A stretch of 64,000 nt of DNA from Microthyrium microscopicum (GCA_010405405.1 MU004243.1:243340-307339); one strand, 5' to 3'. Numbered from the stretch's first letter, positions 1-12,881 are shown. A program made the numbers and translations. Notes: generated by a model not told the origin, from the sequence alone.

Positions 1-177
1 CAGAATATCATGAACAGTTATCATGAAAAGCAGGCGACGGCGGCGAATGATAATGGGATCTATAAGCCGGGAGATTTCATTGTCAATTTTGGCGACTGTA
101 ATCAAAAGGCGAAAGGGCGGAATTGTGAGAATGAGATGAGGCCTTATTACGCCCGGTCGGTACAGGCTGATTTGTAG
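1..177 (+). CDS. GT34 glycosyltransferase (GMA12/MNN10 family), 3' end only
   Basis: The window opens inside a reading frame of 58 codons that ends at TAG 175-177. The tail reads YKPGDFIVNFGDC, then a Cys-containing segment NCENEM, then RPYY. The pattern 'GDF(V/I)xxFxGC...C..E' is the usual C-terminal signature of Golgi alpha-1,2-galactosyl and alpha-1,6-mannosyl transferases of the GMA12/MNN10/MNN11 group, which extend N- or O-linked mannan. The catalytic DxD region would lie upstream, outside the window, so the exact enzyme cannot be named. The family call rests on this short tail only. Confidence 0.6.
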   Translation, partial: QNIMNSYHEKQATAANDNGIYKPGDFIVNFGDCNQKAKGRNCENEMRPYYARSVQADL

Positions 178-663
178 GGAAATTAGTCTGGGGACTGGCG
201 TGGTGAGGTTAGATCTTGTCTAGATATGATGATTCGTTTTTCAGCAATGTTATTATATGCATATGACTATCATATTGATTCTTATCAAATACTCGTACTC
301 GTCAAAATACTCTACTTCCCCAGATATATTCTCACTTCTGGTGCCAATGTCACGGACTGGAAGTTCACTCTAGATGGAAAGTATATAAAATATGATATCG
401 TCTCACATCAGTGATTTGGAACGATAAAAGTTGGATATGCCACTGGTAACAATTGTATCATGGATTAATATTTATCCTACAGCAATATAACATGCCGTAC
501 TACTCTACAAAAGAAACTATATCTCAGATCTATATTCCCAAAAACATCAACGGCGCACTGCGTTGTAACCCCAAAACTCCAAAAAGTGTCAAAGAATAGG
601 CTCAGAATGGTATACCCAACTCCGCTCAAAAAATGCGTATCAAATGTACAGTATACCGCTATT
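178..663. other. Convergent intergenic region, nothing recognised
   Basis: AT-rich spacer between two convergent genes. Short open frames here have no family signature. It presumably holds both 3' UTRs. Confidence 0.5.
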
Positions 664-2259
664 TCACTGTGGTAATATTCTCCCATTCTCCTTACTAACA
701 TCAACCACGACTTTGCCCTCCACCCATCTTGCAAATCGTACACTCGGCGCATCCACAAACCGCCAAAACACATCCGCAGCCCATATTATCAGTGGTATGT
801 TGATACACGCGGCAAGTACAAAGCCTGCTACGTATTGACTCTCTGTTTCAACACCGGTGATTGACCATGCCCAACCTTCGACGATGTAGCCGACGACGTG
901 CATGACTGGTCCGTGGACGAGGTAGAGCGCGTAGCTGATTTTGCCGAGATATTGTATTATGGGGGTGTTGAATGGCGCTTGGAGCAGCGGGAGACGGGTG
1001 GTGGCGAGCATGAGACCGATGCTGCCGAGAGTTTGGTAGAAGCGGTATTTTTCGCTCCACCATTCGGGGATTAAGGTTGCTAGGTAGCGCCAGCCGGGGG
1101 CAAGTTCGAAGTGGTCGTCAGGCTGGGACATGAAGTAGAGGGAGAGGATTGCGAGGGAGAGGTAGAGGATTGTGCGTGTTGACTTGAGAGAATGCAGGGA
1201 GGAATGAAGCGGTGCGACGGTAGGTGGTGTGGTGATGGCGGATATGAGATCGAGTTCGGCGAGGAACATGCCGCTGAAGAATAGCATGAGTTCCCAGCGG
1301 TCATTGCGCATGACGAAGAGGAATAGGCCGGAAAGAAAGGTTAGGCGGAGACCTGGACGTAGACGTGCAAGGGCGACGAGAGCGAGGAAGAGCATGAGGG
1401 AGGCGCGGAATTCGACGGGGATGGTCCAGAGATGGAGATCGTAGTTTGTGGAGCCGGAGAAAGTGGCCCAGTTAAAGACGCAGATGAAGTTGAACATTTG
1501 CCATATCCAGTCGTAGAATTGGAGTTTGAGGGTTAGTTGGGGCTCTAGGTGGTATTCTTGGACATTGCGGTGGAATGTTTTATCAATGGCTAGTGGACGG
1601 GTGCGTTCGAACCAGCCTAGACGTAGCATGCACAGAACGAGGAATGTCGAGGTAATTGTTGGGACGAAAAGGCGGAGTGCTCGTCGAAAGACTGAAGAGG
1701 ACATGGTCGTTAGGAGAGAATCATATTGGTGGCTCCGCATTTGTTTGAGCGGTTTGAATGATAGTGAATAGCCTGATATGACAAAAAAGACGCAGACCAT
1801 GGGTGGTCCAGAGTAGAATAGTCGTATAAAAGGGAGTTGTAGGAAGTTGCGATTCTGATCTGGTGGTCCATATCCATATCCGATTGTAATCACGAAACAT
1901 GTGTAGGCCATATGACAGAGGCATACTGCAAATGCAGCCAAACCACGCATTCCATCGAGATATGCAGTTGGTCTTAACCTTTCAGGCTTATGGGAATCTT
2001 TACTCAAACTCGATTGAAGAAAACTTGGAAGTATGGCCCATAATGATCGTAGTACAGTCGACTGTAAAAGAGATGGTCGTAATGTCAAACGTAGACATGG
2101 CCGTATTATCTTCAAAACGAATGAAGGCTGAGGAAATAGTCGTTCTGATGCTTCATGATGGTCATCCCAATCCGAATCGCTGGTTTCTGATGGTGGTGAT
2201 TTCTCATTTAGTAACGACATGGACTCGCCCCTTATGTGTCTCTTCCCTTGAACCGCCAT
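664..2259 (-). CDS. Acyltransferase-3 family integral membrane protein
   Basis: An unspliced 531-residue protein. After a polar N-terminus of about 95 residues comes AYLDGMRGLAAFAVCLCHM, the first helix of the acyltransferase-3 family (PF01757), with the conserved Arg and the catalytic-type His. About ten hydrophobic segments follow, including VCVFFVISGYSL, and the C-terminal LGKISYALYLVHGPV that closes many members. The family transfers acyl groups to sugars, lipids or secondary metabolites in ER or plasma membranes; fungal members are mostly uncharacterised and the substrate cannot be read here. The first Met (MAVQGKRH) is used; a second Met 13 residues on (MSLLNEK) is a possible alternative. 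No biosynthetic cluster is visible around it. Confidence 0.85.
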   Translation of the reverse strand: MAVQGKRHIRGESMSLLNEKSPPSETSDSDWDDHHEASERLFPQPSFVLKIIRPCLRLTLRPSLLQSTVLRSLWAILPSFLQSSLSKDSHKPERLRPTAYLDGMRGLAAFAVCLCHMAYTCFVITIGYGYGPPDQNRNFLQLPFIRLFYSGPPMVCVFFVISGYSLSFKPLKQMRSHQYDSLLTTMSSSVFRRALRLFVPTITSTFLVLCMLRLGWFERTRPLAIDKTFHRNVQEYHLEPQLTLKLQFYDWIWQMFNFICVFNWATFSGSTNYDLHLWTIPVEFRASLMLFLALVALARLRPGLRLTFLSGLFLFVMRNDRWELMLFFSGMFLAELDLISAITTPPTVAPLHSSLHSLKSTRTILYLSLAILSLYFMSQPDDHFELAPGWRYLATLIPEWWSEKYRFYQTLGSIGLMLATTRLPLLQAPFNTPIIQYLGKISYALYLVHGPVMHVVGYIVEGWAWSITGVETESQYVAGFVLAACINIPLIIWAADVFWRFVDAPSVRFARWVEGKVVVDVSKENGRILPQ

Positions 2260-3205
2260 TTTCCCAATATTTGTAATGAACGTCCAGAAAGAAACCCAAG
2301 AATGAAAGACGAGAGATTTTCGACCCCGTAAACCTGCTGCAGATGGTGTTTATTGTAGACAGATAATCATTTGAAAGAGTGTTGTCCTGATAGCCTGGAA
2401 CAGGAGGATTGAAAGATGATAAAGAATGATAGAAAAGGCACGCTCTGCAGGTTGTTTTCGTGAACCGTTGAAATGAAGGGGATGTAGATTAAACAGCAGC
2501 CCTTTCCCTTGTTCCTGAGCAGCTCTGAAGTAAACGATCGACAGAGTTAACGTTTCAGTCCTGAGAGCTAGCATGTGCTTCCCCACGGCCAGAGTAAGCA
2601 TATAACGATGAGTTGTTGGAATGTAGAAGAGCTTTGCAAGAATGTTGCTCAAGTGAGGGGAGTAAAGATGCAAAACTGACTTGCCGAATTGTCAAAGAAA
2701 GAAGAAAACGAGGCCCAGAGCAAAGAAAATTGCAAGCCACTCCACATACTGGTCGACTTGTTCAGAAACCACTCAGAAATGGCAGTTGTTCTGTTTTAAA
2801 AGTGGAGAAGTGAAAGGCTGACGCGCGCCCTGGAATGATTGCTACTGGCCTACCAGACCTCTCCATGATCCTTATTGTTGGTTTGGAGATCAACTCATCT
2901 TACAGGCAGGTGGACAACGGTAACAGGTCATGTAGTTGAATCAGGACCTGGGTTTCCTTGCTCTCAGCAGCATTACGTGTGTGTTGTAAGGGACCATGAA
3001 ACCCGCGACAACATCTGTTCCAGACACTGACGAAACTTAGTTTACTGCGTCATTCTTTATGTTGAAAAACTATTGTTACTGGATCTAAAAGGTTTACGGC
3101 TGCAATGTCAGTAGGATAGAAACGGAACGACTCGGTGGTTGGAACGACCAGCTAGTTATGAACCTTGGATATCTTCAAGCCAATGCTAATAGTCTGTACT
3201 CGTGA
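2260..3205. other. Long intergenic region without a recognisable gene
   Basis: No frame of convincing codon use was found. It contains the promoter of the acyltransferase-3 gene at its left end. The right end (from about 3130) merges into the decayed coding-like relic described next. Confidence 0.4.
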
Positions 3206-3550
3206 ATGCAGCACCTATTTCGAAGTGTGCATTATTTCGAGATTTCGATGGAAGAGTTCCAAACCTTCCAGAGTCAGCTCGTGAGCTCAATAATTGAATG
3301 TGCTCCAAGCTTGAAAAGACTTGAAGTGGCTTGCATATAAGACCCTGTGCGACTGATACAGCGAATGAGGTGCGGCTAAAGATGAATGAGGCTCTTCTCG
3401 ATGCAGCCAAAGACGGGACGCTGCCACGCTGGCGCCGGTTGAGATTCGATGTGCGTCGCTCGTGGTCATTTGAACCAATCATATGGCCGTGGCAAATCAG
3501 ACAAAAGGGGCACAGTGCAGCTAGGCTAAGTCGCCAACCAGTCTCCAAGC
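3206..3550 (+). pseudogene. Relic of a coding sequence (LRR/F-box-like tail), frame-broken
   Basis: An ATG at 3206 opens MQHLFRSVHYFEIS, followed by IIECAPSLKRLEVACI, which resembles the leucine-rich tail of fungal F-box proteins. That frame ends at TAA 3338-3340. The neighbouring frame takes over at about 3331 and reads MNEALLDAAKDGTLPRWRRL, again protein-like. Upstream, the first frame is also open but is cut by a TGA just before the ATG. Two shifts or stops within 350 bases point to a decayed host gene fragment. A missed intron is the alternative, but no good donor/acceptor pair is evident at the switch. Confidence is low because no family is firmly matched. Confidence 0.3.
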
Positions 3551-3931
3551 CATGTGGCACTTTTCAGGGGTTGTATGATTGTGGATCCAAGCTGAAGAAG
3601 AGAAAAGGACTAGAAAACCTTGTACTTCAGCCTTATAGAGGTCCTTTTCCATTGCAAGAGTCTTCTAGATCCTTGTTCTTCATCTGACAATAGTACAACA
3701 TCACAGTAGGATTCAACACTTTACAGCCTGATCCAATGCCTCACAATCAAAACACTGAACCACTGCTTAAGCCTTGAGGCCCGCTTGTTACTGCGACATC
3801 GGCCAGTCTCAATTACAGACAGATATCGTGAATGAGAGAATACCTTCCGGCATAGTCTAATCATCTAATGAGACTATTTGACTGTCTTCCCATACATATC
3901 GGTGCCAACAGTATATCTCTCCAGGGTCATC
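3551..3931. other. Upstream region of the HET gene
   Basis: Presumed promoter and leader. No TATA-like or repeated element stands out. An in-frame ATG at 3878 would add 18 hydrophobic residues to the HET protein; the ATG at 3932 is preferred. Confidence 0.35.
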
Positions 3932-6085
3932 ATGGAGATTTCCGCCGATGTCACGTCACCGAATGCGGAAACAATCAAGCGCTTTAACTTACTCGATCGA
4001 AAATGCAGAGCCCAACACGGCAAGGACTTTAGCAGCACGCTCTGCACCGTCTGCGCAGCTTTAGATCTGGATACTCTTCTTGCACCCGCAAAGAAACAAA
4101 GTGCTGGTCGTATGCGAGACGATATCCAACTCGGCTCGCTTTCGCAACTTCAGGACTGCAGCAGCCATTGCACATTCTGCAAATACGTCCTTGAGCAAGT
4201 TCCATCCGTCATTGGACCAGAGGCTATGCCGCCAAAATACGTCGATTACAAAGAGTTTGAATTCGAACCTTATCCACCGCCGGTAGACCATTGGACTTAT
4301 GCGGAGTGCGTCCCGGAACTGAACGAAATCATTGTGATGTTGAGAAGCATGCGCGGTGATACAGAGGAGTGTCAGGACTTGCCGATGATAAAATTGAAAG
4401 ACTACCTTAAGGATCCAGCGGCTACTTGGATTGACATGGTGATCCACAGCGGTGGGCCTGGGTCCAAGACTCCAACAGCAGGAATGGCTATTACATGCAC
4501 AAAATTCGTTCCTTGCTCTAATGGCCTCGTTAAACAGGCACTGAGTGGTAGACTGATTCCTGCAGAAGTAGACTATTCTGAGCTAAAAGGCCATTTGAAT
4601 CTGTGCTTGGACAAACACGAGGAGTGTTTCTTACGTGACGTTGATGCAACTGCTGTGGAAAAGTATCTCTGGTTAATTGACATTGCCAATAGGAGAGTAG
4701 TGCTTGCAAATTCGAGTACAGATTACGCTGCTCTAAGTTATGTTTGGGGTGCAGCACGACGTGATTACACGCACTTCCAAAATATTAGATCTGAGCATTC
4801 CGAGAGTTGGCCAGATATTGAGATGCTTGTGGACGAAAATGAAGTACTGAGCACTGAACTTCCTCAAGATCTACCGGCGACTATATCTGACGCAATTGAG
4901 TTTTGTAGTAAGCTTGGCATTGAGTATCTTTGGGTTGATTCGATCTGCATTGATCAAGAGAGCAAAAAAATGAAAGATTATCTCATTGGGAGAATGGACA
5001 GCATATACATGAGAGCAAAGATTACCATCATCGCAGCTGCGGGTGACGATGCAAATGCCGGGCTTCCTGGTGTGCGTTCTGGAACGCGGAAGGAAAGCAG
5101 AAGAATTACTGACCTCCAAGGAGTGAACTTTACAACTGCGCGGCCCTTTGCAAAGCGATTGATCGCTGACTCAACTTGGTGGAAAAGAGCATGGACATTC
5201 CAAGAAGGCTGGCTATCTCCTCGGTGCTTCATCTTCACAGACCAAGAAGTACTTTATTGCTGCACGCGATCAACACATAGGGAATCTCTGTACTCGTATG
5301 ACCCGTTAGTCAGAAATGGACTTGCCGATCGGCTTTTTATGACTCAAGAGATTGGCTTTCCGACAGGAATCGGGCAGGTCAGCAAGACGCCCAAATTCAG
5401 AACTCTTTTCAACAACGTGATGACATTATATCACAAACGCCAACTCACATTCGAGGGTGACAGGATAAATGCCATCCATGGATGTGTGACTGTGATTTCC
5501 GAACGATTCGGTATTTCCAACTGGTATGGCATGCCAATGCAATGGGGTCGTGGTGCTGGGGCATTGATATGGCGACATATGAAGCCGGCTAAACGGATAC
5601 ATCTTGAGTTCCCAAGTTATTCCTGGGCGAGCTGGAATGCGGAGCCTTTCTATATTGATTATATCACACAAGTTCATGATACGCCGGACATGTTCGAGAT
5701 TGATTTGGACTGGGACATCGTCAAATCTTTGGGCGCTCCGGCTGTACTGTTCAAGGGAGAGGTTGCCAAGCTGTACATCAAGCCTGATCAGTCCAATGAG
5801 TGGCGCTTAGATGAGCAAAAGCATCCAAAACAACCGTCTTGGCTGTCCACGGAATGCTATCTGGATGATGATCTTTCGGTTCAAGAACGTGACAGCATCA
5901 GCAGTGGACCTAGTGAGTTTTTGGGTCTGGCTAAGGGGTACTCTGCGGTTGGCGGCCAAAATGTGGTCATAGCATTGATGATCGAAAGAAAAGAGACACA
6001 TGTGGTCAGGAGGTCAATTATCTGTGTGACAGATTTTGCTTGGATGAGGGCGGTTCGGGAAGACGAGGAGTTGGTGCTGCTCTGA
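3932..6085 (+). CDS. HET-domain (heterokaryon incompatibility-type) protein
   Basis: One exon, 717 residues from the Met at 3932 (MEISADVTSP). The N-terminal 120 residues carry two CxxC pairs (LCTVCAALD and HCTFCKYVL), a common zinc-knuckle-like start in this class. The HET core follows at about residues 265-420: YAALSYVWG, then LGIEYLWVDSICIDQ, then AKITIIAAAGDDANAGLPGV and WWKRAWTFQEGWLSPRC. These are the three conserved HET blocks (PF06985). HET proteins are TIR-like domains that trigger cell death in fungal non-self recognition; most genomic copies have no assigned partner. No NLR or lipase-type partner gene is adjacent. The C-terminal third has no recognised domain. The 3' flank carries degenerate repeats (6092-6462). 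Confidence 0.9.
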   Translation: MEISADVTSPNAETIKRFNLLDRKCRAQHGKDFSSTLCTVCAALDLDTLLAPAKKQSAGRMRDDIQLGSLSQLQDCSSHCTFCKYVLEQVPSVIGPEAMPPKYVDYKEFEFEPYPPPVDHWTYAECVPELNEIIVMLRSMRGDTEECQDLPMIKLKDYLKDPAATWIDMVIHSGGPGSKTPTAGMAITCTKFVPCSNGLVKQALSGRLIPAEVDYSELKGHLNLCLDKHEECFLRDVDATAVEKYLWLIDIANRRVVLANSSTDYAALSYVWGAARRDYTHFQNIRSEHSESWPDIEMLVDENEVLSTELPQDLPATISDAIEFCSKLGIEYLWVDSICIDQESKKMKDYLIGRMDSIYMRAKITIIAAAGDDANAGLPGVRSGTRKESRRITDLQGVNFTTARPFAKRLIADSTWWKRAWTFQEGWLSPRCFIFTDQEVLYCCTRSTHRESLYSYDPLVRNGLADRLFMTQEIGFPTGIGQVSKTPKFRTLFNNVMTLYHKRQLTFEGDRINAIHGCVTVISERFGISNWYGMPMQWGRGAGALIWRHMKPAKRIHLEFPSYSWASWNAEPFYIDYITQVHDTPDMFEIDLDWDIVKSLGAPAVLFKGEVAKLYIKPDQSNEWRLDEQKHPKQPSWLSTECYLDDDLSVQERDSISSGPSEFLGLAKGYSAVGGQNVVIALMIERKETHVVRRSIICVTDFAWMRAVREDEELVLL

Positions 6086-6091
6086 AGTAAA

Positions 6092-6462
6092 AGACAGTCA
6101 CGCCAAACACGCCAAAACTACTCCGAATGCATCGATAGGGACATCATAGGATTGCAAATTGTCGAGTACGAAGACGACATAGCTTCCGTTAATCACAACA
6201 GTCTGAGGCAGCCATCGTCTTTAATGACAGACAACTACAAATACCTGAAGAGGTACATGAGAGCACTTCGAATTTTCGAGTGCAATAGGAGACACGGCAT
6301 CTCATATTGAGAAGCTGCTGGTAGTCAATTCCTCTCATGGGAAATGTGCCATTCCACTTACCCATGCGGTCTCACGTCAAAGACGCAAAAACTACGGATG
6401 TATCAAGAGGGGCATGAAAGCACTTCGAATTGTCCAATGCCATGGAAAAGACAGTATCTTAT
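6092..6462. repeat. Three degenerate direct repeats, period about 140 bases
   Basis: Three diverged copies lie at about 6092-6165, 6224-6310 and 6367-6462. Copies 1 and 3 share the string TCACG(C/T)CAAA(C/G)ACGC followed by AAAACTAC; copies 2 and 3 share AGCACTTCGAATT and ATCT(C/T)ATATT. Copies are roughly 70-75% alike by eye. They fill the 3' flank between the HET gene and the convergent M28 protease gene. They do not look coding. Confidence 0.55.
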
Positions 6463-6616
6463 ATTCAGTGGTCTCGTGATCCTAATATTGGAGATACTAT
6501 CTATGGAGCATGTCTCATAAACAACACCATCGTCAGAGCACATAATCCCATCAAACCACCAACGCCATAGCAGCATATATAACATTAAACATTGCATATC
6601 AATCAACTCTCAAACA

Positions 6617-9600
6617 TCAAATCTTAAACACCTTCACCCCCTCCACCAACCCATCACTCAACTTCGTCGCCACACTCCACCGCGGCATAAACCGCAGCAC
6701 CTCATGATATGCGGGTATCGTACTCGGCTCATTAGCATCGCTCCATAAGCACACCACCTTCCCATCCAAGCCTGTGCTGTTTCTTCCTTTCACACCAGCC
6801 TTCCACGTCACATCCACATCCCACGCACCTCCCCACTCACGTGTCCATAGGCGGATACTCTTACACCCCTTCTCGCCAACGGCGGGAAAGCGTGGGTCGA
6901 CGGTATACCCTGCGACGTGAAAAGACTCGATAGGTGTATCAAAGAGTAACCGGCAGGCGCGCGTGTTTCTGCCCTCGATGCGGAAGTGTGCTGTCGTCGT
7001 ATTGGCCTCGCGAGTAGCGGTGTAAGTAAGCCACGACGAGTAATTCTGCACTGGCGGGATTTTAGAGTGCTCAAGCACATTCGGCGGGAGGCCAGGCCAG
7101 GAGCACTTGGTGAGGCCCTTGCGGGCTGTATAGTCTACGCCTTCGTCGCAGGAAATGTGTTTGCCAAAGGCGCTGGGTATGCCGTTGGCGACGGTGCGGA
7201 CGTATGGATCTAGACCGGTTAGACTGACGCTGTTGATTCCGCTGTCGAGGTCCACGGATTGCAGGAAGTAGAGTTTTAGGCGTGATGAGTCGGAGAAGGG
7301 GAAGGCGAGGAGGTTGTAGATTAGGGTGCCGCCGAAGATGAGGAGGACGAGGGTGGGGAGTGGGAAGGAGATGCGGTGGATGAAGGGTGTTGCTGGAGCG
7401 AGGAGAAGGACTGTGAGGAGAGTGATGAAAATGTAGATGTTCAAGACGGGACTGCCGTCTGCTGGGGTTTGGTATAAGGCGGACGTAGTGAAGAGGGCAA
7501 GTTGGCCGACTAGTATGATTGGCATGGGGCCGAGGATGAGGAATTGGAGAAGCCAAGTCCATGATGGGAGTTTGCCACTCCAGGCTTGTTCTTTTCTGTA
7601 TGGGCGAGGTAGAGCGCGGAAAACTTCTGGCTCAATTTCGTCGAGACCTGTTGAACGACGTCGTCGAGTGCCGTAGCCGGAACTAAAGCCAGTAGCTCGA
7701 TCATCGCGTAGTAAAGAGGTTCTCTCGGTGGCATCATCATCATGATCATGATTCTCTCCAGGTTCACTTTCCCCTGTTGTTGCTCTCACAGAAGAGGCTT
7801 CGGCAGCATCAATGCCTGCGATCAATTCTGCATAAGATGTCTTTCGAGGAAGGGCAAAGAGCTCAAGGTAGGAGATCAATAAGGCCACAAAGACTGATGC
7901 AAAGTAGATAATCACAAAGTATCCACCAGACATCTTGAGGTTATTTTCCATGACGGTGACACCGACCAGAAGAAGCCAGTTTCCAATGTACATCCACATT
8001 AGAGTATAGAACCTATGCAGTGCTGATGGACGCATTGCATCAGCTCCACGCATCAAGAACCAGTAAACAACGAACCAGGCTGAGAGGAACATACTTTGAT
8101 ATGTTAGCAAGGGCTTGAGGAAGTTGTTTGATATACTTACGCCCAAACAGAATATTCGCTACTGTATATGATGTAAGGATTGATCTTCGTCAAAAGAAAC
8201 GAAAGACCAACAAGAGCTGCAGTGGAAATGGCAGAGACAATGGGAGTCCGGAAGAAGGCTCTCAATCCGTCAATGGGAATAGAATCGTCTGCCTCGGGAA
8301 TCGATTTGTTCAAGGTAAATGGATACCATTTGTCAAAGTGAGACAGTAATGCAGTGAGTGCGATCAAAATAAATGGAGTCACGACCAGCAAGGTTACCGA
8401 CACAGCAAAGAAGCTATGAAGCTCAAAGACGGCAAAGGATCGTCCATAGATGTCAAACCAAACCGAGTCTGAGCCTTTACCAGCTGGCACCATTCCCTCT
8501 TCGAGAGGCTCGCCATCAAATTTTCCACTGGTGTCTGATGCAAGGCCTTCGACAGTTGCAATAGCTGCCGAAAGCATATGCCATAAGGAGCCTTTTGATG
8601 TATATCGAGTGGAGTCTTCTCGAGTATGGTATCGAGACCTGCTCCCGGTTAGTATATAATCAGGCATCCACTAAAGGCCTCATTACCTAGGCTCCATGAA
8701 AGCGACATCCAAGCCACGCATTCCAAGTAGTCCATTGAACACGACATAGTCAGTTTGGGACCTCACAAGACCGGCTTTGAATCCATCTGAGCTGGACACA
8801 GTGCCAAATGGACGGGGAGCTTTCTTGTAGTATCTAGTCACTTCCGTGTCAGTGCTGCGAAAGAGGACTGCTCTACCACCTGCGCCAGCTCCTTCCAAGT
8901 TGAGAAAGGTATGTGGGAATTTGGACAATGGATGTTGAGAAAAGGCATAAGCTCCGTTCAGATAGTCTTCTTCGCCATTGTTCAGAAGAGCAACGATTCC
9001 ACGCTTTGGTTGATTTTCCGGGACAGTAAAGTACGATATGAGCTGAAGCACTGATATCACACCAACTCCATCATCTGTAGCTCCAAAACCAGACGGCACG
9101 CTGTCGAAGTGTGCGTTTACCAATACACCACCTTTTGGATATTCGTCTGATGTTCGTGCCTGCTCCCAAGCTCTTCCCGCTTCATCATCAGACCCGCGAA
9201 TATATACTATAATATTCGTGCCTGTGAACGCAACACTAAGAGCCGAATCCGATGACGAGAAGGCGAGATTACTCTCAATATCATTGAAGATCTCCGCAGG
9301 CAGATCTCTCGCAGTAGCACTAGCTGGCTTAAGAGCACCATTTCTTTTCAAAATCTGCTCGATTCTCCGCAACAACCAATCCCGCACGACATCATTTCTC
9401 CGGCTATTGTATGGATGGTAGCCATTGGTGAGGAATTGTAGATCATGCCAAGCTTCGGTCAAGTTTATGCCACTGAGTGGAGCAGAACTCAATGGAGGAG
9501 AGGGTATGATGTTGTGGTAGGATACCAGAGAGGAGTAGAGAGCAGCGAGTATGGCTACGACGAAGAAGGTTACGGGCCATGGGGTGAATCCTATGGGATT

Positions 9601-9621
9601 TCGACTTCGTTTTCGTGGCAT
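6617..9621 (-). CDS. Vacuolar membrane protease, M28 family (PFF1-like)
   Basis: Three exons: 9621-8687, 8638-8141 and 8093-6617, giving 969 residues; introns are 48 and 47 bases and both joins keep frame (MEPRSRYHTR and SVWAMFLSAW). A signal-anchor helix sits at about residues 15-35. The zinc peptidase domain shows NAHFDSVPSG (His171), ATDDGVG (Asp183) and LLNNGEEDY (Glu217/218). The exon 2 and exon 3 parts add about eight membrane spans, separated by an acidic loop rich in Asp and Glu. Length and layout match fungal PFF1-type vacuolar proteases (about 950-1000 residues), multipass enzymes of the vacuole whose substrates are unknown. The start at MPRKRSRNPIGF fits the family. Confidence 0.93.
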
Positions 9622-10198
9622 CGTGAGGTATTGGCGGGTTGTTCAGCCTTGCAGCTGTTGGTGTTGAGAAGGAATGGAGCTTTGTTTACGGAGACTTGGG
9701 ATGGTGGTGGGTGGCTGGGCTAGGCCCAAGAGGTCTGATTTGTGGTTTGCGAGCTACGACATGACAAGATGATTCTCCTTGAGACTAAGGAATACAATAT
9801 GAAGGACAGTCTCGGGTTAGCTGTGGTATTCGATATGAAGCTTGGGAAAGAAGCAGTCTGGAGCTTGTGAGCTTGCATGTGGTGGATGATGAGTGGACTC
9901 TTTCTCTCTCCCCGCATCTCAGACCCCAGACTACTCAAATGGCGAATGCTTCAATCTTTGACTTACTAGTAGGCAGATCAAGTCCATGTAAATGTCAATG
10001 CCAGGGCTGGGCTGCATATGCATGTACTATGTAGGTATGTACTGCTGCAATAATCCTTTGATCCCTCGTATTGCTACTCCATGTACTCTCCTCGGGTCCA
10101 CCCGTAAAGTAAACCACCAAAATGCCAGGTCCGATACAGCGCTGTCCTCCCACTCTCGCCCTCCGACCATTCATCAATCACCATATATCCAGGACCAA
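9622..10198. other. Divergent intergenic region (promoters of two genes)
   Basis: About 580 bases between the M28 protease (minus) and a SAM-fold gene (plus). The frame of the plus-strand gene is open from 9992, but the residues encoded before 10199 are not conserved-looking, so this is taken as leader. No element is evident. Confidence 0.35.
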
Positions 10199-10995
10199 AT
10201 GCACGCCATCCAGAGACATACAAATGCTATACAATACCAAGACATGACCACTGAACCACCTCTTCAACAACAAGCCACTCTCCAGCTACCCGCCTTGGGA
10301 TCCTCACCCACATTCCATCCCGACTGCTGTCTCAGCCTCTCCACCACCATCATCGCGACCATAGCCGACAAACTCTCCGGTCATGGCGATCTAGTGCTAT
10401 CCGTAGGTTCGGGATCTGGACTTCTTGAAACCATACTTACCCAACACGACTCGCATCTCCAAATCGAAGGCGTGGAAGTAAGCCAGAACGACCAGACAGT
10501 AAACACCTATCTGCCCGAGGAACGTATACACGTCGTCAACGGTACATGGGCAGTTTCACCACTAGCATTGCTTTGTTCAGCGCTGTTATTTGTCTATCCG
10601 CGCGATCCAAGTCTACTCGCGCGATATATACAAGGAGCGGCGGCATCGCCGAATTTGGAGGCGGTGGTGTGGATTGGTCCGAAGGTCGACTGGGACGGTA
10701 AGATTACCGTGCAAAACCACGTTTCTCAGAGTCTTCAAGTTGATGTGGAGTATGAACCAAAACTATATTATCTCCCATCGCACTCGCTGGCTACCATAGA
10801 ATGCGATGGGTGTTTTATGGTTCACAGCTTTACAACACATGGTCTTCAGGGATGTAAGATTCGGTTGTATTCTCATACTTACATGTTCTAGATTATAAGC
10901 GTTGTTTCAAGAGCAGGTATGTCGTGGAGGAGGCGGTTAAGCTTAGTGAGTCGGAGATTTTGGTGCGAGCGTTGAGGAGGACGGTGGGGGAATAG
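10199..10995 (+). CDS. Small SAM-binding-fold (methyltransferase-like) protein
   Basis: Two exons, 10199-10853 and 10892-10995, give 252 residues if the Met at 10199 is used; the Met at 10244 (MTTEPPLQQQ) would give 237. A glycine-rich loop VLSVGSGSGLLETIL at about residue 65 matches motif I of class I methyltransferases, followed by IEGVEVSQND, whose acidic residue fits the ribose contact. The second half lacks a clear catalytic motif, so the activity is unproven. The join at GTAAGA/TAG keeps frame (QGYYKRCFKSRYV), but the intron is only 38 bases, shorter than any other in the window. Bases 10795-10832 match part of the TSC13 intron (see findings). Confidence 0.6.
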
Positions 10996-11304
10996 TCGTG
11001 GCTATGGATATGATTTATGAATTGCGATTGCATGGCATGACAAAAGCGTAGGAAAGGGTATCTGATACGATTGATGTGAGAAAGGAATGGTGTTTGGATT
11101 TAACCTGCCTAGAGGGAAGCGTGAAGCTCAGAAACTTGTATTGCTCATGGTACATCATACATTAAACCGATATATCCTTTTTCCGCCTTTCTAATCGCTA
11201 GACTGATTCCATTCCATAATTGAAACGCTCATTGAAGGGTTTCTTGTATGATACACTACGCTGAATCGTCTATTGCAAACATACACTGTAGACGACGCTC
11301 GATC
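10996..11304. other. Convergent 3' region, nothing recognised
   Basis: About 310 bases between two convergent genes; presumed 3' UTRs. No repeat or RNA gene is seen. Confidence 0.4.

Positions 11305-12881
<1,577 letters not shown>

Noticed and set aside
7071-7562. 163-codon minus-strand frame inside the M28 protease gene
   Set aside because: His/Pro/Arg-rich shadow of exon 3 of the protease.
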